Position numbers and translations under genes: made by a program. From Mesorhizobium sp. YM1C-6-2 (GTDB lineage: Bacteria > Pseudomonadota > Alphaproteobacteria > Rhizobiales > Rhizobiaceae), in contig NZ_RCIZ01000006.1 in assembly GCF_003666685.1 (NCBI RefSeq), forward strand, positions 124,001 through 188,000: DNA of 64,000 bases. Direction: 5' to 3'. Shown piece by piece: positions 41,581-49,402 of the stretch. Each line of letters opens with the position of its first letter. Within the stretch, counting starts at the first letter, position 1. Under the pieces are notes generated by a model. It was not told where the DNA came from. It made no database searches and saw nothing but the letters and a program-made list of their open reading frames with translations.

Positions 41581-42594
41581 ATGCCGGAAAACAAAAGGGG
41601 CAAACGCAGGAAAACTCAGGCCATCGAATGGCCGACGGTCTTTCTCGTCATAGCTTGTTACGCTGCCTGGGTGGGGGCAGCGGTCTTTCTCTGGCCTTCC
41701 TATCCCGTAATCGCATTGATCGTGCTGGGCGTGCTGCTGGCCATGCAGTCGTCGCTGATGCACGAGGCCGCACACGGCCATCCCACCCGCAGAGGCTGGG
41801 TGAACGAAGTCATGGTCGGCCTTCCCGTCGGCTTGGTGTATCCGTTCCGCCGCTTCAAGGCGCTGCATCTGCGCCACCATGCCGACGAGCGGCTGACCGA
41901 CCCGTTCGACGATCCCGAGAGCTACTACAAGGCGCTGTGGCACTACCACGAGCTTCCGCGGGGCCTGAAATGGCTGTTGTCGGTCAACAACACCATGGTC
42001 GGGCGCTTCGTCATCGGCCCGCTGCTCGGCACCGCCGGCTTCCTGCTCACCGACGCAAAGCTGATCGCCGCCGGCGACAAGGCGGTGCGCAAGGCATGGC
42101 TGCTGCATGCGATCGGCCTCGCCGTCGCGCTGCCGATCATCCAGTTCGGATTCGGCATCCCGCTCTGGCTCTATATCCTGGTGCCTGTCTGGCTCGGCCA
42201 GTCGCTGATCTCGGTGCGCACCTTCGCCGAGCATCAGTGGTCGGAACGGCCGGACGGCCGCACCATCATCATCGAGCGTTCGCCGCTCGCCTTCCTCTTC
42301 CTCAACAACAACCTGCATCTCGTCCACCACAAGAGCCCCAACGTCGCCTGGTACAAGCTGCCCGGCCTCTTCCGCGACAGGCGCGAGCAGTGGATCGCGA
42401 TGAACAACGGCTACGTCTTTCCCGGCTATTTCGCGCTGCTCAGGGAATATGCCTTCAAGGCCAAGGAGCCGGTGGCGCACCCGGCGCTGCGCCGTGCCCC
42501 GGAGCCCGGCCGGGCCTTCCGCCCGCGCGTCAGGGCGCGCACCCTGTCGGGCCTCGGCACCGCGCCGGTTCCGGCCGAGCCGCCGAAGGAATAA
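41581..42594 (+). CDS. Fatty-acid-desaturase-superfamily membrane enzyme
   Basis: 337 aa membrane-bound di-iron enzyme. Three histidine boxes are visible: HEAAH, HLRHH and HLVHH, with two pairs of membrane segments. Superfamily members desaturate or hydroxylate hydrophobic substrates, but some act on small molecules; here the neighbours (PhnD-like, M24 lyase/peptidase-like, SDR) point to a small-molecule pathway. The C-terminus is basic and proline-rich (RAFRPRVRARTL). ATG 41581 (MPENKRGKRR) chosen because upstream codons lie inside the operator palindrome. Confidence 0.85.
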   Translation: MPENKRGKRRKTQAIEWPTVFLVIACYAAWVGAAVFLWPSYPVIALIVLGVLLAMQSSLMHEAAHGHPTRRGWVNEVMVGLPVGLVYPFRRFKALHLRHHADERLTDPFDDPESYYKALWHYHELPRGLKWLLSVNNTMVGRFVIGPLLGTAGFLLTDAKLIAAGDKAVRKAWLLHAIGLAVALPIIQFGFGIPLWLYILVPVWLGQSLISVRTFAEHQWSERPDGRTIIIERSPLAFLFLNNNLHLVHHKSPNVAWYKLPGLFRDRREQWIAMNNGYVFPGYFALLREYAFKAKEPVAHPALRRAPEPGRAFRPRVRARTLSGLGTAPVPAEPPKE

Positions 42595-42678
42595 TGCCTC
42601 AGCCGTAGGCTGGCCGGTGGGGTTGATACCGAATGCGCCTTGCATCCCCGGCAGTTTTGCAGACATCTCATCGCCAGC

Positions 42679-43464
42679 ATGACCATCGCAGCCCTTCCCA
42701 TGTATGACTGGCCCGAGGCTCGCGCCGCCACTGACGCCGAGTGGCGAGGCCTGCGCGGGTGTCTCGCCGGGGCCGGCGTCGATGCGCCGGAACATCTCGT
42801 GCGCCGCAATACTGAGTTGCCTGCGACTCCCGGCGGCATCCGCGACGGTGAGGGCAAGGTGATCGCTCCCGACCCGGCGACGCTGCCGCCCGACGAACTC
42901 GACTTCCCGACGCTGTGGAAGCACCCGGCGCTGCTCTTCGCCCAGACCTGCTGGGGGCCGATGGAGGAGGGGCTCGGCAAACACGTCACCGTCATCGGCC
43001 AGCCGAGCTATGATGGCATCGAGGGCGGGCAGGGGGAATTCTACTCCAGTCCGATCCTGATGCGGCGCGGCGCGGCGGCGCCGGTCGGCGCGCCCGCCGA
43101 CGGCCGCGCCGTTTTGCCTTTCGACCTCATCCGCGACAAACGCTTCGCCTACAACAGCACGGATTCCATGTCGGGCATCATCGCGCTGACCCGCGACCTC
43201 GCCGCCGCTGGGCAAAACCTTACCATCTTCTCGGAGCGCATCGAGACGGCGGCCCACCGTGCCTCCATCGTCGCGGTCGCCGAGGGCAGGGCGGATGTCT
43301 GCGCCGTCGACTGCCGCAGCTGGCACCTGGCAAAACTTCACGAGCCCCGCGTGGCGGATGTCGAGGTGGTGGGATGGACCGCCCGCCGGAAGGGCCTGCC
43401 CTACATCACCTCCCGCCATACGCCGCCCGAGATGGTTGCAAGGCTTCGATCTGCCCTCGGTTGA
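42679..43464 (+). CDS. PhnD-like substrate-binding-fold protein without signal peptide
   Basis: 261 aa phosphonate-binding-protein (PhnD/SsuA) fold: the first strand TIAALPMYDWPE begins right at the N-terminus, with FYSSPILMRRG, RFAYNSTDSMSG and RADVCAVDCRSWHLAKL in order. No signal peptide or lipobox, and no ABC permease nearby, so it is probably cytoplasmic, which is odd for the family. It may be an enzyme-accessory or sensor protein. It follows the desaturase by 84 bases on the same strand. Confidence 0.85.
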   Translation: MTIAALPMYDWPEARAATDAEWRGLRGCLAGAGVDAPEHLVRRNTELPATPGGIRDGEGKVIAPDPATLPPDELDFPTLWKHPALLFAQTCWGPMEEGLGKHVTVIGQPSYDGIEGGQGEFYSSPILMRRGAAAPVGAPADGRAVLPFDLIRDKRFAYNSTDSMSGIIALTRDLAAAGQNLTIFSERIETAAHRASIVAVAEGRADVCAVDCRSWHLAKLHEPRVADVEVVGWTARRKGLPYITSRHTPPEMVARLRSALG

Positions 43465-43543
43465 TCACGTCCTCGCGATCACTGCAACCATAGGGGAGCA
43501 CCAGGCGTTATCGCGCCAATGGAGAGGGGCATGGAGGTTTGTC

Positions 43544-43660
43544 ATGCCCGAACAGATTGTCTTGTCGATCCTCGGCGTCTTCGGCACGCTCGCCGCCGCA
43601 ACCGTCGTCGCTTATGTCCTGCTCAACAATGAGCACCTGCACACGCGCAACAAGCACTGA
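43544..43660 (+). CDS. 38-aa single-pass membrane protein
   Basis: MPEQIVLSILGVFGTLAAAT leads one transmembrane helix and a short polar tail (LLNNEHLHTRNKH). A GGAGG Shine-Dalgarno sequence lies 8 bases before the ATG and the gene follows the PhnD-like gene by 79 bases, so it is probably part of that operon. Function unknown; possibly a small subunit of the desaturase. Confidence 0.6.
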   Translation: MPEQIVLSILGVFGTLAAATVVAYVLLNNEHLHTRNKH

Positions 43661-43677
43661 AGCCCGGGCGTGGGCAG

Positions 43678-45054
43678 TCAGTTTCCAATCAGGCGGGCAT
43701 CGAGCGGATAACGGGAAAGCTGCTCGTTGCCCGTTTCTGTAATCAGCACCTGCTCCTCGATCTTGACGCCCTCGCGTCCGCCGAGCCGGCCGATATAGCT
43801 TTCGACGCACAGAACCATGCCGGGTTCGAGTTCGCCGTCCGGCGTGTCCTCCGTCCAGTCGGCGGCATGCGGCAGGGTCGGATATTCGTCGGCCAGCCCG
43901 ACGCCGTGGTAGAGTACGCCGTAGCGCGCCGGGAAACAGTCGGGCGGCGGCACCGCCGAACGCTCGACCAGCTCGCGAAAGCCCAGGCCCGGCCGCAGCA
44001 GTTCCGTGTTGTGCGCGATCTGGTCGGCGGCGAGGCGGAAGAGGTCGCGCTGTTCGTTCGACGCCTTGCCGTCGCCGCAGAGCCAGGTGCGCGACAGGTC
44101 GGCGCAGAAGCCGTAGGGGCCGATCAGATCGGTATCGAAGGCAACGAGATCGCCAGCCTCGATCCTTCGCGACGAGCATTCCTGGAACCACGGATTGGTG
44201 CGCGGGCCTGAAGCCAAGAGCCGCGTCTCGATCCACTCCCCGCCGCGCGCGATGTTGGCGCGGTGCAGTTCCGCCCACAGCTCGTTCTCGCTGATGCCGG
44301 GCTTCAGCGCCGCTTCCATCTCGCCCATCGCGGCCTCGCAGGCGACGATGGCGCGGCGCATCGCCAGGATCTCGTCCGGCGATTTGATCAGCCGGGCGCT
44401 CTCCATCACTGCCTCGCCATTGCCGACGGTGACGCCGAGCCGGGCGAGTTCCGTCACGCCCTCGGGGTCGAGATGGTCGACCGCGATGCGGCCATTGCCG
44501 CCGCCATGCTCGCGCACGAGGTCGGCGATCCCAGCCGCCCAGCGCTCGACGCGCCTGTCCGACAGTTCGCCGCCGTAGAGATACATCCACGACACCGCCG
44601 GCCTGACGTCGTCGACGACGCCGGAATGATCCGACAGATGCTCGCAGGAGAAATAGTCGAAGAGCACGACCGGCCCCTCTGTGGCCACGAAGCAGTGACG
44701 GGTCGGATTGTGCGCGACCCAGAGCTGCATGTTGGTCGAGTCGGTCGCGTAGCGGATGTTGACGGGGTCGTAGAGCAGCGCGCCGGCATAGTCGCGGCGC
44801 TTCAGCTCGGCCCGGATGCGCTCCAGCCGGTATTTTCGCATCGCCGGCAGGTCCGGCGCGTCGACGCCTGCCGCCGCCCATTCGCGTTCCGCCGTCTCGC
44901 CATAGCCGAGCACATGGCTGTTCAGCGCCGCCGCCTTCTCCCGCGCCTGCCTTCGCAGGGCTTCGATGTCGATCTCCGCGCCCGGCTCGAAGGGCATGAT
45001 CTTGCGGTGGCGGCCGAAATTCGTGCCCCTTGCTTGTGACGGCAGGCCTTCCAT
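43678..45054 (-). CDS. M24-family enzyme resembling DMSP lyase DddP
   Basis: 458 aa creatinase/aminopeptidase-P fold. Metal ligands fit the M24 pattern: D307/D309 (FDTDLIG), D319 (CADLSRTW), H383 (HGVGL), E418 (CVESY) and E433/E434 (KIEEQ). Several segments closely resemble what I remember of DddP (RYATDSTNMQLW, GGEWIETRLLASGPRTNPWF, and DE after HGVGL, which holds the proposed catalytic Asp). DddP cleaves dimethylsulfoniopropionate to DMS and acrylate. A prolidase/creatinase-like activity cannot be excluded. It is 21 bases upstream of and codirectional with an SDR on the minus strand, facing the desaturase cassette. Confidence 0.8.
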   Translation of the reverse strand: MEGLPSQARGTNFGRHRKIMPFEPGAEIDIEALRRQAREKAAALNSHVLGYGETAEREWAAAGVDAPDLPAMRKYRLERIRAELKRRDYAGALLYDPVNIRYATDSTNMQLWVAHNPTRHCFVATEGPVVLFDYFSCEHLSDHSGVVDDVRPAVSWMYLYGGELSDRRVERWAAGIADLVREHGGGNGRIAVDHLDPEGVTELARLGVTVGNGEAVMESARLIKSPDEILAMRRAIVACEAAMGEMEAALKPGISENELWAELHRANIARGGEWIETRLLASGPRTNPWFQECSSRRIEAGDLVAFDTDLIGPYGFCADLSRTWLCGDGKASNEQRDLFRLAADQIAHNTELLRPGLGFRELVERSAVPPPDCFPARYGVLYHGVGLADEYPTLPHAADWTEDTPDGELEPGMVLCVESYIGRLGGREGVKIEEQVLITETGNEQLSRYPLDARLIGN

Positions 45055-45075
45055 GCGGTTTCTTGCCTTTCGCCC

Positions 45076-45855
45076 TCAGGGCATCAACTGGCCGCCGTTC
45101 ACCTCGATCACCTGGCCGATCACGTAGCCGGACAGTGCCGCCGAGGCGAGGAAGAGGTAGGCGCCGAGGCAATCCTCCGCGACGCCCAGCCGCGCCTGCG
45201 GCACCGTCTTCAGCATCGCGTCGAGCATTTCAGGCGTCGAATAGCGCTCGTGGAAGGGCGTGGTGATGACGCCTGGCGCCACGGCATTCACCCTTATGCC
45301 CGAGCCGATCAGTTCCTTGGCCATGCCGCGGGTCGCGTTCGACACGAACGCCTTCGACGAGGCGTAGAAACCCGCGCCCGGGCCGCCGCCGTTGCGCGCG
45401 GCGATCGAGGTGGTGTTGATGATGAAGCCGCCGTTCTTCTTCAGATGTGGGATGGCCGCCTTCGAAGCGCCGAACACCGAGCGCGCGTTGAGGTCCATGA
45501 TCGCGTCGTAGTCGGCGTCGCTGGCGTCCTCCCAGCGCACGCGCTTCAGCAGGCCGCCGGCATTGTTGATCAGCCCGTCGAGACCGCCGAGGGCCGCGGC
45601 CGCGTCGTCCACCGCACGCCGCACGTCTTCCGACTTGGAGAAATCACCCTGCACCAGATGCACCGTGCCGCCGGCGCTTCTGATCTCGCCCGCCAGTTCC
45701 TCTACGGCAGCCTTGCTGGCGTTGTAGTGCGCCGCCACCTTGGCGCCCTGCGCGGCGAAGGCGCGCGCCAGCGCTGCGCCGATCCCGGTCGAGGCGCCGG
45801 TGATCAGCACCGCCTTGCCCGCGATATCCGGGATCTTGATCATCGAATCTGCCAT
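45076..45855 (-). CDS. Short-chain dehydrogenase/reductase
   Basis: 259 aa classical SDR: cofactor motif TGASTGIG, NNAGG, catalytic Ser (INTTSIAAR), Tyr/Lys (YASSKAF). Start ATG 45855 has GGAGG 8 bases upstream. It precedes the DddP-like gene in the same direction with 21 bases between, so it belongs to that operon; substrate unknown but possibly a product of the M24 enzyme. Confidence 0.92.
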   Translation of the reverse strand: MADSMIKIPDIAGKAVLITGASTGIGAALARAFAAQGAKVAAHYNASKAAVEELAGEIRSAGGTVHLVQGDFSKSEDVRRAVDDAAAALGGLDGLINNAGGLLKRVRWEDASDADYDAIMDLNARSVFGASKAAIPHLKKNGGFIINTTSIAARNGGGPGAGFYASSKAFVSNATRGMAKELIGSGIRVNAVAPGVITTPFHERYSTPEMLDAMLKTVPQARLGVAEDCLGAYLFLASAALSGYVIGQVIEVNGGQLMP

Positions 45856-45953
45856 ATGCAATTCCTCCTGACGGTGTCCGCCGCAACGTCCCCGCGAAGA
45901 CTCATCGGGTTAAGCGCCGTCATCCTCTCGCACCTGGAGCCGGTCGGCGGCCG

Positions 45954-46703
45954 TCACGATTTGTCGGTCTTCCGGCTTTTGGCGGCGGCCGGCTTGACGC
46001 GGATGCGCACGCCCCTGCCTTCCTTCTGCTCGACCTCGAACGCGCCCGTCTTGGTCACCAGTTCGATCAGCTTTTTGGCGCCGTAGTTGCGCGGATCGAA
46101 GTCCGACGCGAGGTTGGCAAGTTGCGTGCCCACCGCGCCGAGCGGAACCCAGCCGTCGTCGGTCTCCATCTCCGAGAGGATGCGCTTGATGATCGGGGTC
46201 GCCCCGCTCGGCGGTTGCAGCGTCCGCTTCTGGGGTTCCGCGTCGCCACCTGTCGGGGCCGGCAACAGGTTCTCCGTGTAGATGAACCGGCGGCAGGCCT
46301 GTCGAAAACTCTCCGGCGTCTTCTGTTCGCCGAAGCCGAACACGTCGAGCCCCTGTTCCCGGATGCGCGAGGCCAGCCGGGTGAAGTCGCTGTCCGAGGA
46401 GACCAGGCAGAAGCCGTCGAAGCGGCCGCTGTGGAGCAGGTCCATGGCGTCGATTACCAGCGTGATGTCGGAGGCGTTCTTGCCCGCCGTGTAGGCGAAC
46501 TGCTGCTGGGGCACGATGGCATGCCTGGCGAGCACTTCCGCCCAGGATTTCGACCGGGTTCCGGAAAAATCGCCATAGATGCGGCGCACGCTCGCCTCAC
46601 CGATCTTGGCGATTTCCTCGAAAAGTCCGTAGGCGATCTTCGCCGAGGTGTTGTCGGCGTCGATCAGCACGGCAAGGCGGGGGGAGCGGGGTTCGTTAGG
46701 CAT
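45954..46703 (-). CDS. NYN-domain protein with OST-HTH/LOTUS-like C-terminus
   Basis: 249 aa. N-terminal NYN (PIN-like) nuclease domain with acidic residues (LIDADNTS, SDITLVIDAMD, SSDSDFTRLA) and a C-terminal winged-helix LOTUS-like domain (LSEMETDDGWVPLGAVGTQL). LabA-like proteins of this type are thought to process RNA. Divergent or codirectional neighbours give no clear partner; it lies downstream of the second DMGDH-like gene, 32 bases after its stop. Confidence 0.85.
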   Translation of the reverse strand: MPNEPRSPRLAVLIDADNTSAKIAYGLFEEIAKIGEASVRRIYGDFSGTRSKSWAEVLARHAIVPQQQFAYTAGKNASDITLVIDAMDLLHSGRFDGFCLVSSDSDFTRLASRIREQGLDVFGFGEQKTPESFRQACRRFIYTENLLPAPTGGDAEPQKRTLQPPSGATPIIKRILSEMETDDGWVPLGAVGTQLANLASDFDPRNYGAKKLIELVTKTGAFEVEQKEGRGVRIRVKPAAAKSRKTDKS

Positions 46704-46735
46704 TGCGCGACGCTACCATGCTGATGATGCCGGCG

Positions 46736-49318
46736 CTACGACCGCATCTTCTCACCGGCCGGATCGAAGGGCGGCGCGACGTTGATGCGGGCAGGGCGGC
46801 GGTGCCCAAGGATCTCGATCTCGAACAGGCCTTCGCTTTCGTCCTCGGCGAGCGATGCCGGCACGTAGCCCTGCGCCATCGATTTCTTGACGTAATGCGC
46901 ATAGCCGCCCGAGGTCACCCAGCCGACGACGCGCCACTCCCCGTCGGTGATACCGCGCACGGCAGACGCGCCGGTCGCCGCTGTCGAGCCGCGGGCTTCC
47001 TTGCCCGTCCCGTCGAAGCGCGGCGCGCCGTAGCCATGCGGCTTCTCGACCGTGCCGTAGTCCTGCGAGACCTTCGCCCAGATCGGCTCGTCGCCCATCA
47101 CGTCCGCATCCGCCGCATCGACGATCAGCGAGACGCGGCGCAGCTTGCCGCCGCCATTGGCCAGGGCCGCCTTCTCCTGCGCCGCCGCCTCGCGGCCGAT
47201 GAAGTCGTTCTTCTCGAGACGGATGAAGCGGTCCATCGCGCCTTCGAACGGCCCGTAGATCGGCCTGAGCTCGCGGAACCAGGTCGGGAAGTTCTTCTCC
47301 AGCCGCATCGAAAGCAGTGCGCGCATGCCGAAATCGACGATGCCGAACTCCTCGCCCGCCTCCTTGATCCCCTTGTACACCAGCCGCTGGTAGGCCGGCT
47401 CCATCCAGATCTCGTAGCCGAGGTCGCCTGTGTAGGTGATGCGGTTGACGATCGCCGGCGCGCCGCCGACCGCCATTTCGCGGAAGTCCATGAACCTGAA
47501 CGCTTTGGTCGACACGTCCTCATCGACCAGCTTCTGCAGCAGCGCCTGCGCCTTCGGTCCCGCGATCGAGAGCCCGACCAGCGTCTGGTCGAAGCGATGG
47601 ATGCGCACTGAGCCGTCCTTCGGCAGATGCTTCTCGAACCAGCGCATGTGGTATTTCTGCGCCGCCGACGAGCCCCAGATCATGAAGCGCTCTTCGCCGG
47701 CATGCGCGATGGTGAAATCGCCGATCAGCTTGCCGAACTCGTTGAGCATCGGGGTCAGCACGATGCGGCCGACCTTGGGCATGCGGTTGGTCATCAACCG
47801 ATTCAGGAAATCCTCCGAACCCGCTCCGCTGACTTCATATTTCGCGAAATTGGCGATCTCGGTGACGCCGACGCTCTCGCGCGTCGCTCTGACTTCGTTG
47901 CCGACGTGCTCGAAATCGTTGGAGCGGTGGAACGACACCTTGTCCTTGGGCTCGGTAGCCTCTGGCGCGAACCACAGCGGCGTCTCCAGCCCCCACGAAT
48001 CGCCCATGACGGCGTTCTGTGCGACCATTGTGTCGTAGAGCGGCGTCGTCTGCGCAGGGCGGGCCGCCGGCAGCTCCTCGTTCGGGAAGCGGATGGAAAA
48101 ACGCCGCGAATAGTTTTCGCGCACCTTGGCGTTGGTGTAGCGCAGGCTCGCCCATTCGCCCCAGCGCGCGACGTCCATGCCCCAGACGTCGAAACCCGGA
48201 TCGCCGTTCACCATCCAGTTCGACAGCGCCAGCCCGACGCCGCCGCCCTGGCTGAACCCGGCCATGACGGCGCAGGCGCACCAGAAGTTCGTCAGCCCCT
48301 GCACCGGGCCGACCAGCGGGTTGCCGTCAGGTGCGAAGGTGAAGGGGCCGTTGATGATCTGCTTGATGCCGGCCTTCTCGATCCCCGGGAAATGCTTGAA
48401 GCCGATCTCCAGCGACGGCGCGATGCGGTCGATGTCGGGCTGCAGCAGCTCGTGGCCGAAATCCCACGGCGTGTTGACGGGCGACCACGGCTTGCACGCC
48501 TTCTCATAGGTGCCGAGCAGCACGCCGTTGCGCTCCTGGCGCGTATAGATCTCGCCCTTGAAGTCGAGCACGCCGACCATCTCGCGGCCGGTCGACTTGT
48601 TGAATTCCTCGACCTCCGGCATCGGCTCGGTCAGCAGGTACATGTGCTCCATGGCAAGCAGCGGCAGCTCTACGCCGACCATGCGGCCGACCTCGCGCGC
48701 CCACAGCCCGCCGCAGTTCACCACATGTTCGGCCTTCACCGTGCCCTGTTCGGTGACGACGTTCCAGGTGCCGTCGACCTCCTGCGTCAGCTCCATCACG
48801 CGGTTGCGGAGCACGATCTCGGCCCCCAGCTTCCGTGCGGCCTTGGCGTAGGCATGCGTCGTGCCTGAGGGATCGAGATGGCCCTCGACCGGGTCCCACA
48901 TGGCGCCGACGAAATTCGTCTCGTCCATCAGTGGGAACATCGCCTTGGCTTCCGATGGCGTGATCAGCTCGGTGTCCATGCCCAGATAGCGGCCCTTGGC
49001 GTGCGCCAGCCGCAAAAAGTCCATGCGCTCGGGCGTATCGGCCATCATCACGCCGCCGGTCAGGTGCAGCGAGCAGGACTGGCCGGACAGCTCCTCCAGC
49101 TCCTTGTAGAGCTGCACCGTATAGGCCTGCAGCTTGGCGACGTTGGGGTCGCCGTTCAGCGTGTGGAAGCCGCCGGCCGCATGCCAGGACGAGCCGGAGG
49201 TCAGCTCCGACCGCTCGATCAGCATGACGTCGGTCCAGCCGGCGCGGGCGAGATGATAGAGCACCGAGCAGCCGACGACACCGCCGCCGATGACAACCGC
49301 TTTGACGTGGGATTTCAT
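46736..49318 (-). CDS. DMGDH-like FAD oxidoreductase with GcvT domain, copy 2
   Basis: 860 aa with the complete dimethylglycine-dehydrogenase layout: FAD motif GGGVVG (11-16), SSWHAAG with His46 matching the covalent-FAD histidine of DMGDH, FAO-middle, GcvT and C-terminal barrel. Closer to textbook DMGDH than the copy at 8914. It follows the second MttB gene by 84 bases on the same strand, so methyl transfer and oxidative demethylation are paired in one operon. Substrate is probably the tertiary amine released by MttB copy 2. Confidence 0.9.
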   Translation of the reverse strand: MKSHVKAVVIGGGVVGCSVLYHLARAGWTDVMLIERSELTSGSSWHAAGGFHTLNGDPNVAKLQAYTVQLYKELEELSGQSCSLHLTGGVMMADTPERMDFLRLAHAKGRYLGMDTELITPSEAKAMFPLMDETNFVGAMWDPVEGHLDPSGTTHAYAKAARKLGAEIVLRNRVMELTQEVDGTWNVVTEQGTVKAEHVVNCGGLWAREVGRMVGVELPLLAMEHMYLLTEPMPEVEEFNKSTGREMVGVLDFKGEIYTRQERNGVLLGTYEKACKPWSPVNTPWDFGHELLQPDIDRIAPSLEIGFKHFPGIEKAGIKQIINGPFTFAPDGNPLVGPVQGLTNFWCACAVMAGFSQGGGVGLALSNWMVNGDPGFDVWGMDVARWGEWASLRYTNAKVRENYSRRFSIRFPNEELPAARPAQTTPLYDTMVAQNAVMGDSWGLETPLWFAPEATEPKDKVSFHRSNDFEHVGNEVRATRESVGVTEIANFAKYEVSGAGSEDFLNRLMTNRMPKVGRIVLTPMLNEFGKLIGDFTIAHAGEERFMIWGSSAAQKYHMRWFEKHLPKDGSVRIHRFDQTLVGLSIAGPKAQALLQKLVDEDVSTKAFRFMDFREMAVGGAPAIVNRITYTGDLGYEIWMEPAYQRLVYKGIKEAGEEFGIVDFGMRALLSMRLEKNFPTWFRELRPIYGPFEGAMDRFIRLEKNDFIGREAAAQEKAALANGGGKLRRVSLIVDAADADVMGDEPIWAKVSQDYGTVEKPHGYGAPRFDGTGKEARGSTAATGASAVRGITDGEWRVVGWVTSGGYAHYVKKSMAQGYVPASLAEDESEGLFEIEILGHRRPARINVAPPFDPAGEKMRS

Positions 49319-49402
49319 GTGGATGGGTCTCTTTGGTCAGAAAGTGATTCAGTGTTGAGCAGAAGGCTGGACCTGCTGATTAAGAGCCAGCTGCTCAGCA
49401 AA

